Shown: positions 1-7,934 of the stretch, in pieces | Layout of the letters: each line of letters starts with the position of its first letter | Numbering within the stretch: the first letter of the stretch is position 1 | Source of the DNA: Arenicella sp. | GTDB taxonomy: Bacteria; Pseudomonadota; Gammaproteobacteria; Arenicellales; Arenicellaceae | Direction: 5' to 3' | NCBI GenBank assembly: GCA_016763815.1 | Contig: JAESTB010000405.1 | Coordinates: 1-18,306 of the forward strand | DNA length: 18,306 nt | Program-made: the position numbers and the translations under genes | Notes under the pieces: generated by a model | What the model was told of the DNA's origin: nothing | The model's input: only the letters and a program-made list of their open reading frames with translations | The model's database searches: none

Positions 1-393
1 CTCGATGGCTTTTATAATGTTTTACACCCGCTTGTAATGCCCATGATTCGCCTCCGAATGGGGGGGAGAATAGTCACTATGTCCTCTGTCTCAGGCCTTA
101 TAGGCAATCGCGGTCAGGTGAACTATAGTGCGGCAAAAGCGGGCATTATTGGTGCGACTAAAGCCCTAGCGGTTGAATTAGCCAAGCGAAAAATCACCGT
201 CAATTGCATCGCTCCGGGCGTTATTGAAACTGACATGACCGAGGATATACATGCTGGCGAAGCAAAAAAAATGATACCCATGGGCCGCTTCGGTAAGGTT
301 GAAGATATCGCTGAAGCAGTTGGCTATTTGATGTCGGACGGTGCAGGATATGTAACTCGACAGGTTATTAGCGTCAACGGTGGTATGTGCTAG
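1..393 (+). CDS. apeQ: 3-ketoacyl-ACP reductase, ApeQ/FabG type (5' truncated by window edge)
   Basis: The frame is open from base 1, so the gene starts left of the window; about 130 C-terminal residues are visible of a family that is usually about 240-250 long. This is a short-chain dehydrogenase/reductase. The visible part has the catalytic Ser in MSSVSG (S29 of the visible part), the YxxxK pair (Y42, K46), the VNCIAPG segment and the C-terminal VNGGM motif. The VNYSAAKAGIIGATKALAVE stretch resembles APE-cluster reductases more than housekeeping FabG. The expected reaction is NADPH-dependent reduction of 3-ketoacyl-ACP during polyene chain growth in the cytoplasm. It is followed after 112 bp by a halogenase-like gene on the same strand and is convergent with the main pigment operon. 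Assignment to the pathway rests on sequence style and on the ketosynthases and dehydratases nearby. Confidence 0.85.
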   Translation, partial: LDGFYNVLHPLVMPMIRLRMGGRIVTMSSVSGLIGNRGQVNYSAAKAGIIGATKALAVELAKRKITVNCIAPGVIETDMTEDIHAGEAKKMIPMGRFGKVEDIAEAVGYLMSDGAGYVTRQVISVNGGMC

Positions 394-417
394 GGTTTGG
401 TGATCTATCATGCTAGG

Positions 418-432
418 AGCGCTTTTAGCGCT
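418..432 (+). terminator. Short hairpin after the ketoreductase gene
   Basis: AGCGCT at 418-423 and AGCGCT at 427-432 form a perfect 6-bp GC-rich stem with a TTT loop, 24 bp after the ketoreductase stop. No clear T-tract follows, so it is only a weak candidate for a terminator or an mRNA-stabilising hairpin. Confidence 0.3.
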
Positions 433-458
433 TGACGTATGTGCCTATAACACGTGTA

Positions 459-493
459 TTTCTAATTGCACGGTCAATTAGAAAAGGTTCTAA
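459..493 (+). promoter_or_regulatory. Two mutually exclusive inverted repeats upstream of the halogenase-like gene
   Basis: TTTCTAATTG (459-468) and CAATTAGAAA (475-484) form a perfect 10-bp stem with a 6-nt loop. Part of the right arm, TTAGAA (478-483), can instead pair with TTCTAA (488-493) across an AAGG loop. The block ends 12 bp before the ATG at 506. It could be an operator, or alternative leader hairpins that mask or free the start region. No protein or ligand can be named from the sequence. Confidence 0.4.
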
Positions 494-505
494 GTATTAT
501 TTAGT

Positions 506-1873
506 ATGAGTATAAATATGATTAAAAATGTGGCAATTATTGGTGGAGGCCCAGCGGGCTGCGCACTTGCCTGCTTTCTCGCCGAACGTAGCATAGAATG
601 CATGATATTTGACGACAACAAACGGCCTGCACTAATCGTTGGAGAGTCTTTGATACCAGCGGCGATACCTATCATTAGACGACTTGGCATTGAGCAAGAG
701 ATTGCCAAATTTTCAGAGTTGAAAAAGGGCGCCGGGCTGCGTCACGGCAGTGGTTCACCACGGGTTGATTTCGAGTTTCAAAAATCGGCCAATGGTACGC
801 CGGATTATGCCTACAACATCCCGCGGGCTCAATTTGATGCCGTTTTACGTAAACGAGCTCAAACTTTGGGGGTGCGATTTATCGAACATCGCGCCAAGGT
901 TGTTGCCACTAAAGACAATTCTGAACGAGATGTTCAATTGTCTGATGAATCGTTAGCCGTCGCCGGCCTTAGTCGGGCGAGGCAACCCGATTTACTCATC
1001 GACGCCACCGGCCGAAAACGTTTATTCAGTAAATTGCTTGGTATAGAGGCCGACCATGGGCCGCGTAACGATATAGCCCATTTTGCTCATTTTGAAAACT
1101 ATCAAAGTGACTCTGCTATCCCTGGACAAATCGTAATTTCGGTTCTTGATTGTGGCTGGTCATGGCAGATTCCATTGCCTGGGCGAACTTCTGTTGGTGT
1201 TGTATTTAATAATAGTGCTGCCCAATCATATGGTAATACTGCTGCTGAGCGCCTGGAAAACGTAATGCAGCATAACCCGGTGTTGAGTAAACAGGGCTTT
1301 CAACGGGTTTCTGAAGTAATGACTTATTCAAACTACCAACTTCTTTCTAAGCTAGGTTATGGTAACGGATGGATACTATTGGGCGATGCCTTTGGTTTCG
1401 TAGACCCAATGCTCTCGCCTGGCGTGTTTATGTCATTAGAGTCTGCCAGGCTCTTAGATGAACGGGTATTTAAGAATAGGGCATCTACACAACCCCAGTT
1501 GGAACTACAGTTAGATCAGTACGTGCAGGAAATGCGTCAATGGCATAAAGCGTGGTCATTTCTTATAGAGCATTTTTACGATGGTCGAATTCTAACTCTG
1601 GGTGAAATGCGCCCGAGAATTGATGACACAACACCTTGGTATTCATTTGGACGGCTGGCAGATCGATTTATTGGCCGATTATTATCGCGATTAATTTCTG
1701 GCGCTGGCACGAGATCAAAATTTAACCAGGCTATGCTTACGTATACGTGCCAATTTATGTTATGGGATCTTGATAAACTTAATAGCTATAAGGTCAAGAC
1801 CGAGATGCGCGCTAGTTTAGATGAGTCGGCGCTTATAAATTCCGCTGAGAAAAGCGATCAAGTCGCGGCCTAG
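506..1873 (+). CDS. Flavin-dependent halogenase-like oxidoreductase 1
   Basis: 455 aa. The N-terminal dinucleotide-binding motif GGGPAG is at residues 13-18, GESLIP at 46-51, an FAD-domain second segment LLIDATGR at about 163-170, the halogenase signature GWSWQIP at 217-223 (W218, W220, I222, P223), and GDAFGFVDP from residue 293. Lys73/Lys74 lie where the halogenating Lys79 of PrnA/RebH falls, so one may be the catalytic lysine; this is by eye, not by alignment. Family knowledge: such enzymes use FADH2, O2 and halide to halogenate electron-rich aromatics, but many relatives are simple FAD monooxygenases. Xanthomonadin, a brominated aryl polyene, is made by a locus with a similar halogenase-like gene. 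The likely substrate here is the aryl head group of the pigment (inference). An ATG at 518 is an alternative start; neither has a strong Shine-Dalgarno sequence. Confidence 0.8.
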   Translation: MSINMIKNVAIIGGGPAGCALACFLAERSIECMIFDDNKRPALIVGESLIPAAIPIIRRLGIEQEIAKFSELKKGAGLRHGSGSPRVDFEFQKSANGTPDYAYNIPRAQFDAVLRKRAQTLGVRFIEHRAKVVATKDNSERDVQLSDESLAVAGLSRARQPDLLIDATGRKRLFSKLLGIEADHGPRNDIAHFAHFENYQSDSAIPGQIVISVLDCGWSWQIPLPGRTSVGVVFNNSAAQSYGNTAAERLENVMQHNPVLSKQGFQRVSEVMTYSNYQLLSKLGYGNGWILLGDAFGFVDPMLSPGVFMSLESARLLDERVFKNRASTQPQLELQLDQYVQEMRQWHKAWSFLIEHFYDGRILTLGEMRPRIDDTTPWYSFGRLADRFIGRLLSRLISGAGTRSKFNQAMLTYTCQFMLWDLDKLNSYKVKTEMRASLDESALINSAEKSDQVAA

Positions 1874-1951
1874 CGATTGAATTTGCGAGGCGGCAAAGTG
1901 AAACCTAGATGTTGCCGAAAGGGTATCGTATTAGAACCTTTCTAGTAGTAA

Positions 1952-1983
1952 GTCTTGAGTTGCGTTGGTCTTGAGTTACGTTA
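1952..1983 (+). repeat. Tandem 16-bp direct repeat
   Basis: GTCTTGAGTTGCGTTG (1952-1967) is followed directly by GTCTTGAGTTACGTTA (1968-1983), 14 of 16 positions identical, and a third unit starts (GTCTT) but decays. It lies in the 169-bp spacer before the lipoprotein gene, 59 bp upstream of its ATG, where it could affect the promoter region. It may equally be a neutral slippage duplication. Confidence 0.7.
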
Positions 1984-2042
1984 GTCTTTTCAGTTATCAT
2001 CGCTCGCGTAAATTAAGCCTGAAATTATCAATAGGAATTACC

Positions 2043-3146
2043 ATGACAAGAATTTTAAGTATCCTACTATTTAGTCTGGTTTTATCAGCGTGTGTAAGTC
2101 CCCCGGCAGAGTTACATCGCTCTACCTTTGACTCGCGTAAAATTGAATTGATACGACTAATGGATCGTGATGCAAAAATTCAATATCAGCGCAGTGACTC
2201 AAGCACCGCCGCTGCTGCTGGAGCCGGTCTATTGGGCGCGCTGGTCGGCAGTGCGATTGACTCAGGCGTGAATACCAAGCGTTCTAAAAGCCTTGCCCCA
2301 TTACTCGCGGCAATGGCCGACTATAACCCCAATTTATACCTCAAAAGCGCGCTTGAGAATGAAGCAACAGGCGCCGCCTTTCAACACCCAGTAAAAGTGA
2401 CGACAGGAAGCACAACCGAGGGCAAACTTATTCCTCGAGTTATTCCGTCATATACCATAGCTCCAGGTTTCGATAATGTTTATGTAAGCCTTAGCGTTTC
2501 AGTTGAGCAATTAATTGATAACGAAAAGGATTATCAGAGTCTTTATACCAGCAATGCCTTCAATGATAGAGAAGGCACTGACGAAGAAAAACGTCAGAAT
2601 TGGATAGATAGCCCTCACAAGCTAATCGCCAAATTGCAGCGTGCTATATCCGAAGCAGTACAGCGCTTCGTTGCTGATTTTAATGGTGATGCTTACATTG
2701 AAGCTGAGCCCGCTGAGGGCGAATACCCGGTCCATGCATTGCCACTTAAGTATACAGTTGCGGATGACAGTTCAGAAACGGTAGGCAGTCAGCAGGGTAG
2801 ACCTTCGATTATGGGATCAGCTTATCCTGCTCTAGTTGAACAATTAAATTCGTCGGATACGATGACAATGCGCGCGGCCGCTATACAGGCAGGTCAAAAC
2901 AAGTCCTATGATGATGAAGGTATTATTGCCGCTTGTATAAGTGTGCTCGAAAAGAACCTGGTATCAGGGGTGGGTATCAAAGATAAATACTTGATTGATG
3001 GCCTTGCATGGTGCGCTTTGAATTTAGGTAATGCGGGCAGCATGGAGAGCAAACCGGTGTTAGGTCGAATAAGCGCTAGTGATTTACCACGAAAATTACG
3101 CAAGCATGCTATGCATGCGTTGAAACAAATAAACGGCGGCAATTAA
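2043..3146 (+). CDS. Lipoprotein with glycine-zipper segment and HEAT-like C-terminus
   Basis: 367 aa from the ATG at 2043, chosen because AGGAA sits just upstream and because it places a lipoprotein signal peptide at the N-terminus: hydrophobic residues 4-15, then lipobox LSAC with the lipidated Cys at residue 17. Residues about 55-76 are Ala/Gly rich with GLLGALVG spacing, a glycine-zipper-like segment that may insert in a membrane. Residues about 255-365 are helical and resemble HEAT repeats (regular leucine/alanine spacing, NLGNAGS turn). No enzyme motif is visible. It follows the halogenase-like gene on the same strand and converges on the pigment operon. APE clusters normally carry outer-membrane lipoproteins and carriers, so a role in placing the pigment is possible but speculative; it might be unrelated. 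Confidence 0.75.
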   Translation: MTRILSILLFSLVLSACVSPPAELHRSTFDSRKIELIRLMDRDAKIQYQRSDSSTAAAAGAGLLGALVGSAIDSGVNTKRSKSLAPLLAAMADYNPNLYLKSALENEATGAAFQHPVKVTTGSTTEGKLIPRVIPSYTIAPGFDNVYVSLSVSVEQLIDNEKDYQSLYTSNAFNDREGTDEEKRQNWIDSPHKLIAKLQRAISEAVQRFVADFNGDAYIEAEPAEGEYPVHALPLKYTVADDSSETVGSQQGRPSIMGSAYPALVEQLNSSDTMTMRAAAIQAGQNKSYDDEGIIAACISVLEKNLVSGVGIKDKYLIDGLAWCALNLGNAGSMESKPVLGRISASDLPRKLRKHAMHALKQINGGN

Positions 3147-3336
3147 GTCGCTGTAAACAACCGGGTTCTAGATGTGCAGTGGTACAGCTTTATTTTTAAA
3201 GAAGTTAGCACTTTGCATCACAAAAAACTGCGGTGTCGGTGGATATTCAAACACCTGGTAGGCGTGTGCTTAGTCGCTGATAGTATTTTAAATATCTCAA
3301 TAACTAGTGTTTGTTCGATTGCTATATCACCTTGTG

Positions 3337-4590
3337 CTAATCGCTAATACTCGCCCCATTTCGTACAATAAGTGATGTATTAATACCCCCAAAAGCAAAA
3401 TTATTGCTCATTATCAGATCGGTATTTATTTGTTTCGGTTGGTTGCAAATATAGTCTAGATCAGCGCATCTGGGGTCAATGTTGTTAAGATTCACGGTCG
3501 CAGCAAACCAGCCCTCTTTCATCATTTGAATGCTACTCCATAACTCAAATGCACCGCATGCGCCCAGGGTGTGACCGGTATAACTTTTAAGTGAGCTAAT
3601 GGGTTTGTGCCCAAGCACTTGGTAGGTTGCGTTTGACTCGGCGATATCGCCGTGTTCTGTAGCGGTTCCATGAGCGCAGACATAGCCAATGTCAGAGGCC
3701 GATATGTTCGCGTCATCAAGGCTGAGCTCCATTACTCTCTGCATTGATGCTTGTCGTGGCCGAACCATATGACCACCATCGGTATTGGTGGCAAAGCCGA
3801 TGATTTCGGCCAGTATCGTTGCGCCCCGAGCTTGTGCATGTTCTAAACTTTCTAGAATCAATGTTGTTGCACCTTCGCCCAGCACTAAGCCATCTCGATC
3901 GGTATCAAATGGGCGAGGCGAGTGTTGCGGTGTTTCATTTGCCAGACTGGCTGCCAAAATGGTATCGAATACAGCCGCTTGAGTTGGACACAATTCCTCA
4001 GCGCCTCCGGCGATCATGACTGTCTGTTGACCGGCACGAATCGCTCCATAGCCAAAACCGATGCCCTGGCTGCCTGCAGTGCAGGCACTTGATGTTGTGT
4101 ACATCCGACCTTGGGTGCCAAAGACCACACTAAGATTTACCGCGGCGGTGTGGCTCATCATCCTAATATAGGTGGTGGTATTAATTCGGCTCATAGATTG
4201 ATCTTCTAGTAAGCCGAAAAACTCTAGTGCCGCAGCGCTGCTGCCAGTTGCAGAGCCGTAACTGACGCCTGTTTGGCCGTTCTTAATCACCTCGTCGCCG
4301 AGTAACCCAGCATCTTCAAGAGCGATTTGGGTTGCTGTCACCGCCATCTGAGCGACACGGCCCATGCTGCGTTTCTGTTTGGCACGGAAATTGGAGGGTA
4401 ATTGAAAATCATCAACTGGCGATGCCAGCCTAGTCTTAAGGTCTGGGTACTGATCCCATTCCGGCATAACGCGCACAGCATTTTGTTGCTGCAAAAGGCG
4501 TTGTCGAACGCTCGACCAATCCGAGCCTAAGGACGAGATATTTCCTGCGCCGGTTACAACGACTCTTTGCACACGCATGTGATCAGACAT
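3337..4590 (-). CDS. apeR: Beta-ketoacyl-ACP synthase, ApeR type
   Basis: 417 aa, normal length for a FabF-like condensing enzyme. The Cys-His-His triad is complete: C170 in SSACTAG, H307 in AHGTATEHGD, H340 in YTGHTLGACG, with the conserved Lys335 before the last motif. The TTTYIRMMSHT stretch and the TSSACTAGSQ nucleophile region resemble ApeR of aryl polyene clusters. It should catalyse decarboxylative condensation of malonyl-ACP with the growing chain. It is the last gene of the operon; its ATG overlaps the end of the ApeP-type dehydratase gene by 8 bp. An in-frame ATG at residue 5 (MRVQRVVVTG) is also plausible, since many family members begin there. Confidence 0.92.
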   Translation of the reverse strand: MSDHMRVQRVVVTGAGNISSLGSDWSSVRQRLLQQQNAVRVMPEWDQYPDLKTRLASPVDDFQLPSNFRAKQKRSMGRVAQMAVTATQIALEDAGLLGDEVIKNGQTGVSYGSATGSSAAALEFFGLLEDQSMSRINTTTYIRMMSHTAAVNLSVVFGTQGRMYTTSSACTAGSQGIGFGYGAIRAGQQTVMIAGGAEELCPTQAAVFDTILAASLANETPQHSPRPFDTDRDGLVLGEGATTLILESLEHAQARGATILAEIIGFATNTDGGHMVRPRQASMQRVMELSLDDANISASDIGYVCAHGTATEHGDIAESNATYQVLGHKPISSLKSYTGHTLGACGAFELWSSIQMMKEGWFAATVNLNNIDPRCADLDYICNQPKQINTDLIMSNNFAFGGINTSLIVRNGASISD

Positions 4591-5059
4591 TTTTATTTTC
4601 CGCAGAATGAGGGTGAGGTTTACGAATCACTGATAAGTTCGCTTCGGCCAATAGTGTATTACTAGCGACGTCCTCAATTGTACAGTTAAACGTCGCCAGA
4701 TTGTCGCCAACCAGAGCGGCTTCGCGACAGCTAATTAGCAAACGTGTCTCAAGCTTGAAAAAATCTTGAACTGCGGTGTATTGGCGGGAACCGATTAGAA
4801 ATCCCAAATGCGGCTCTATCAGGCCTTGACGTATTTGAAAGCCAGCAATCATGGCCGCTGTTTGCCCCATATATTCGAGACCAATCCAGCTGGGCACTCC
4901 TTTTCCAGGTTGAAAAAATGAGGTTTTTTCATCTATTATTACAATGGAGCTGGACGCGGCGGCGCTCAGAGAGCGAATACGGTTAATCAACAACATGGGT
5001 GGCCGGTGCGGGATCAAATCGAGAATTTCGGTGTCGAATCTCTCCGCTAAATTAGTCAT
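4583..5059 (-). CDS. apeP: 3-hydroxyacyl-ACP dehydratase, ApeP type (hotdog fold)
   Basis: 158 aa from the ATG at 5059, which forms an ATGA overlap with the stop of the upstream acyltransferase gene and has GAGG about 11 bp upstream; the frame is open further but lacks a better start. Visible motifs are LIPHRPPMLLI (H18), VPSWIGLEYMGQTAAMIAG with E62 and Q66, and GFLIGSRQY at 87-95. These are typical of APE-cluster dehydratases of the FabZ/ApeP group. It removes water from 3-hydroxyacyl-ACP to give the conjugated double bonds, working alongside the ApeI-type enzyme in the same operon. Overlap with neighbours on both sides implies coupled translation. Confidence 0.88.
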   Translation of the reverse strand: MTNLAERFDTEILDLIPHRPPMLLINRIRSLSAAASSSIVIIDEKTSFFQPGKGVPSWIGLEYMGQTAAMIAGFQIRQGLIEPHLGFLIGSRQYTAVQDFFKLETRLLISCREAALVGDNLATFNCTIEDVASNTLLAEANLSVIRKPHPHSAENKNV

Positions 5060-6021
5060 TTCAATTTCGCCTCGCCCCAGAAATCGTAAAAATTGAACCA
5101 TTGATACGGTGTGCGGGCGCACTGTTCTTCCAGCGCAAGGGCATAGCGTTGAGCATACGCCTGTAGTTGTTGGTCGCGATTCTTTCGGTCTAATACAACA
5201 CGCTCGGTGAAACTCATTAATTCAACTCTGATTTTTTCTTTTTTACTGTTGTAGTCATAACAAGAAAAAATCAATTCTACCGGACAGGCAAGACCCTTCG
5301 CTAGCATGTACGGCCCAATGGGTAATGCAGCGGTTTTTCCCATAAATTTGACATCGGCGGTGCGCCTTGAACCCGAAGGTGGCGAGCGATCACCGGCAAT
5401 AAACATCCATTCGCCAGCATCAATCTTAGCCTTAATACGCAGCATTGTTGGGATGTCGAAGTCGCTTACCTGAAATATGTTAACGCGCGACTCGGAATTG
5501 AGTTGGGTCATTAGCGCATTGTAGTTTTCTGCATGTTTGTCGTGAATTAGGATATTAATAACTTTATCGCGATAACGATGTACGAAGCCTCGACAGTATT
5601 CCAAATTGCCGAAATGAGAGCCTATGATTAAGCGACCTCGCTTATCCGCCATCAACCGTTCTAGATACTCCTCGTCTTGAATATAGAACTCGTCGGCATT
5701 GATATCTATTGCCCAAGACATCAGCTTGTCGACGACGGCTTCTGCAAACTCCCAAAAATGACGTGCGACGTTAATATAATTGGGTTTTTTTGCCCAATAT
5801 TCGGGAAAATATCGATAGTGGATAAGTAGAAAAGCATACGAACTACGTCGAGTCTGCACCCGAAATAGAAGGAAATAAACCACCGTCGGAAACAGCATGA
5901 AAGACACCATCCAACGCCCAAAAATTCGATGCATCAGCCATAAGAATTTGAGACCAAATAGGCTGCCAGCCTCTCTTATTGACGACCAATGAGTTGATGA
6001 TGCGGCATTAACCTTAGCCAT
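5056..6021 (-). CDS. Lysophospholipid acyltransferase (LPLAT/LpxL-like) family protein
   Basis: 321 aa from the ATG at 6021, which shares bases with the stop of the glycosyltransferase gene (TAATG). A hydrophobic segment at residues about 35-55 should anchor it to the inner membrane. The acyltransferase box HX4E is H136-F-G-N-L-E141 within IIGSHFGNLEY, followed by the FIAGDRSPPSG block at 208-217. LpxL/HtrB-like enzymes transfer acyl chains from ACP to a lipid. In APE clusters an acyltransferase domain of this kind is thought to attach the polyenoyl chain to the lipid or sugar anchor. In E. coli-type clusters, as I recall, this domain is fused with a glycosyltransferase (ApeJ); here the two are separate overlapping genes. 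Confidence 0.85.
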   Translation of the reverse strand: MAKVNAASSTHWSSIREAGSLFGLKFLWLMHRIFGRWMVSFMLFPTVVYFLLFRVQTRRSSYAFLLIHYRYFPEYWAKKPNYINVARHFWEFAEAVVDKLMSWAIDINADEFYIQDEEYLERLMADKRGRLIIGSHFGNLEYCRGFVHRYRDKVINILIHDKHAENYNALMTQLNSESRVNIFQVSDFDIPTMLRIKAKIDAGEWMFIAGDRSPPSGSRRTADVKFMGKTAALPIGPYMLAKGLACPVELIFSCYDYNSKKEKIRVELMSFTERVVLDRKNRDQQLQAYAQRYALALEEQCARTPYQWFNFYDFWGEAKLK

Positions 6022-6782
6022 TAGGAGGCACTCGCCGAGCGGCCAGTCAGGCGCCAAACCAATAGTTTCGGAAGTCTAACAAGCATGCCGAGCATCAGTC
6101 GAATATGAAGCCAGATTAGCCCAACGTTGTCGTGTAAATATCTAAAGTGAGAGACGCTATTTTCAGGGTAAATCACTTTGGTCTTAATGAAATGCAGCTT
6201 GATGCCAAACCATACTGACTTGACCAGTATTTCGGTGTCAAAATCCATACGAGTACCGATAGAATAGTGGTTTACTACCGCCTCAAACTGGTCCAATGGG
6301 TATACTCGAAAGCCACATAGGCAATCCTTAATGCCGAAAGATAAGGTCTCAAGTGCTACCCAAAACGTAGTCACCTTACGACCATAAACTCTCGCCTTAG
6401 GGGCCGACTGCTCGAAATAGGGCGCCCCTGAAATTATTTGCTCAGGGAAGGCTTTGCTGTATTCGATAAAAGCCGAAATATCACTGACGTCATGCTGACC
6501 ATCTGCGTCAATTTGCAAGATGTGGGTATAACCTAGGCTCCGTGCAAATTTAGCACCGGTCATCATGGCCGCACCTTTGCCTTGATTCTCTTGATGTTCG
6601 GTTAACTGACACTGGTCAATATCGCTTAACAAATCCCGCAAGGCTTGTTTCGCATTTATGGTACTACCATCATCGACAATCAGGCAGGGTAGGTCTGCCG
6701 ACAAAATCAGTGGCAAAAATGCGGCTAAATTTGCTACATGGTTAAAATGAGGTATGACCAGGCAGTATTTATTAGTGGTCAT
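6021..6782 (-). CDS. Family 2 glycosyltransferase of the pigment cluster
   Basis: 253 aa, GT-A fold. The nucleotide-sugar site is seen in LIVDDGST (34-41), ENQGKGAAM (65-73) and the metal-binding DADGQHD (92-98); a CGFRVYP motif follows, as in dolichol-phosphate-mannose synthase-like enzymes. There is a weakly hydrophobic C-terminus but no clear multi-pass membrane domain. It should transfer a sugar onto the lipid anchor or the aryl polyene. It overlaps the ApeI-type dehydratase gene upstream (ATGA) and the acyltransferase gene downstream (TAATG), so it matches the first half of the ApeJ-type fusion split into its own gene. Confidence 0.87.
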   Translation of the reverse strand: MTTNKYCLVIPHFNHVANLAAFLPLILSADLPCLIVDDGSTINAKQALRDLLSDIDQCQLTEHQENQGKGAAMMTGAKFARSLGYTHILQIDADGQHDVSDISAFIEYSKAFPEQIISGAPYFEQSAPKARVYGRKVTTFWVALETLSFGIKDCLCGFRVYPLDQFEAVVNHYSIGTRMDFDTEILVKSVWFGIKLHFIKTKVIYPENSVSHFRYLHDNVGLIWLHIRLMLGMLVRLPKLLVWRLTGRSASAS

Positions 6783-7183
6783 TGAGCCACCTCGAACAAC
6801 ATAATGCCTGACGAGAAGGGTTGCTCGGTATCGAAATAATTAAACTTCAATTTACCGTTTTGATGGTTGTAGTCCAAGCTAAGATTTACCGTTGTCTCAG
6901 GCAAAATCACGCTGTTAAATTTCACACTCTTAAGCTGGCCAAAACCGCTACAGCAAAAAAGTCGCGTGGCCAGTTCTCCTGCCCAGTGAATCTGTACCAC
7001 GCCTGGTAACACAGCCTGTTCTGGAAAATGGCCTTCAAAATAATTAAGTGATTTATTAATGAGTAGTTCAAATTGTAAAGATGGCACTTCGCCGGAGACC
7101 CGTTCGAAGGTGGGCCATAGGGTTGAATCTAGTTCTTTATTAAGCCGCTTAGGAGTAAGCCGCTCAGAATTTAAAATTTGCAT
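6779..7183 (-). CDS. apeI: 3-hydroxyacyl-ACP dehydratase, ApeI type (hotdog fold)
   Basis: 134 aa from the ATG at 7183. The frame stays open to a TTG at 7222 (147 aa), and neither start has a convincing Shine-Dalgarno sequence. The key motif is YFEGHFPEQAVLPGVVQIHW at residues 48-67, with the expected catalytic His52; the FabZ-type Glu position appears to hold a His, which I think is usual for this branch. It is a short FabA/FabZ-like dehydratase of the kind paired with ApeP in APE pathways. It overlaps the glycosyltransferase gene by ATGA and follows the COG4648 gene after a spacer with an AT-rich hairpin. Confidence 0.82.
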   Translation of the reverse strand: MQILNSERLTPKRLNKELDSTLWPTFERVSGEVPSLQFELLINKSLNYFEGHFPEQAVLPGVVQIHWAGELATRLFCCSGFGQLKSVKFNSVILPETTVNLSLDYNHQNGKLKFNYFDTEQPFSSGIMLFEVAQ

Positions 7184-7251
7184 AGTTGGTATTCGACTCG
7201 TCTCGCTTTGTGGCGCTGACAAATTGGTCTTTTGAGTTCGGGCGCTGCTTA

Positions 7252-7272
7252 ACTATTATAATATTTAATAGT
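7252..7272 (-). promoter_or_regulatory. AT-rich hairpin between the COG4648 and dehydratase genes
   Basis: ACTATTA (7252-7258) and TAATAGT (7266-7272) form a perfect 7-bp stem with a 7-nt loop directly after the COG4648 stop codon. It is all A/T apart from one pair, so it is weak. It might be an internal processing or pausing site; a real terminator here would cut the operon in two. Confidence 0.25.
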
Positions 7273-7274
7273 AA

Positions 7275-7838
7275 TTAATTTTCGTATTTGCTCTTATAAT
7301 ACTGGCGATAGGCAAATTCAAACATGGTAAACACAGCAAACCCTAGGTAAACAATCGCGCCATTATAAAGCGCCCACTGGCTGATAGAAAGGCAACATGC
7401 GGTGTAAAATGCAGCGCCAGCATTGAGCAGTAGAAGCAATGCCCAAATCTTGCTGAGACCTCTCATGTAGCGTTTGGCGTGTACGCTAATCTCTTTTTTA
7501 AACGGGCTGACAAAACGCTCGATTAACGATTGCTCGCTGATTAACGACAAAGCAAAAAATATCGAGAAAAGTAGATTCATTAGTACTGGGTAATAACGTA
7601 ACAATATCTCACTATTGAACCAAGCGGCGAATAAACAAAGAATACCAACCAGCATCACAGGAATAAGCTGCGGCAGCTGCTTATAGTTTCCTAATATCAG
7701 CAAGCGAAGCAGCAATAGTGAAAACAACACTAGAGAAAGGGTAGATACCGTCAAGTATTGAATACCAAAATACACCGCAAAGGGATATGCGACGGTTACC
7801 GCAGCTATCGCTGTGGCCAATATTATCTTGTGACGCAT
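7275..7838 (-). CDS. COG4648-family inner-membrane protein of APE clusters
   Basis: 187 aa with about six hydrophobic segments (residues roughly 4-28, 32-50, 56-75, 82-98, 130-148, 152-172). The RYYPVLMNLLFSIFFALSL stretch, the ERFVSP segment and the WALYNGAIVYLGF motif are characteristic of the COG4648 family found in aryl polyene clusters. Its biochemical role is not established; a function at the inner membrane during pigment lipidation or export is usually supposed. It starts with ATG at 7838 preceded by AAGG, 75 bp after the stop of the second halogenase-like gene. Confidence 0.85.
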   Translation of the reverse strand: MRHKIILATAIAAVTVAYPFAVYFGIQYLTVSTLSLVLFSLLLLRLLILGNYKQLPQLIPVMLVGILCLFAAWFNSEILLRYYPVLMNLLFSIFFALSLISEQSLIERFVSPFKKEISVHAKRYMRGLSKIWALLLLLNAGAAFYTACCLSISQWALYNGAIVYLGFAVFTMFEFAYRQYYKSKYEN

Positions 7839-7871
7839 TAGGCCTTAACCGAGCTGCCGAAGGAACAAAGC

Positions 7872-7934
7872 CTATGCCAATAACAGCCCACGCCAGGCCA
7901 ATAAGTGCTTACGCTAGGCCAATACATGCTTACG
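7872..7934 (-). repeat. Three tandem 21-bp repeats straddling the stop codon of the second halogenase-like gene
   Basis: Read on the - strand, three adjacent 21-bp units occupy 7934-7914, 7913-7893 and 7892-7872. Units 1 and 2 agree at 18 of 21 positions, units 2 and 3 at 15 of 21. The unit is exactly seven codons. Unit 1 encodes the last residues RKHVLA plus the TAG stop; unit 2 would read RKHLLAW and unit 3 RGLLLA plus TAG in the same frame. The array looks like an expansion of the gene's 3' end. Confidence 0.85.

Noticed and set aside
1965..2042. N-terminal extension of the lipoprotein ORF from a TTG
   Set aside because: It would bury the lipoprotein signal peptide 26 residues inside the protein, while the ATG at 2043 has a good ribosome site and gives a proper lipobox.
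5060..5122. Upstream GTG start for the ApeP-type dehydratase
   Set aside because: The ATG at 5059 makes a clean ATGA overlap with the acyltransferase stop and matches the usual family start.
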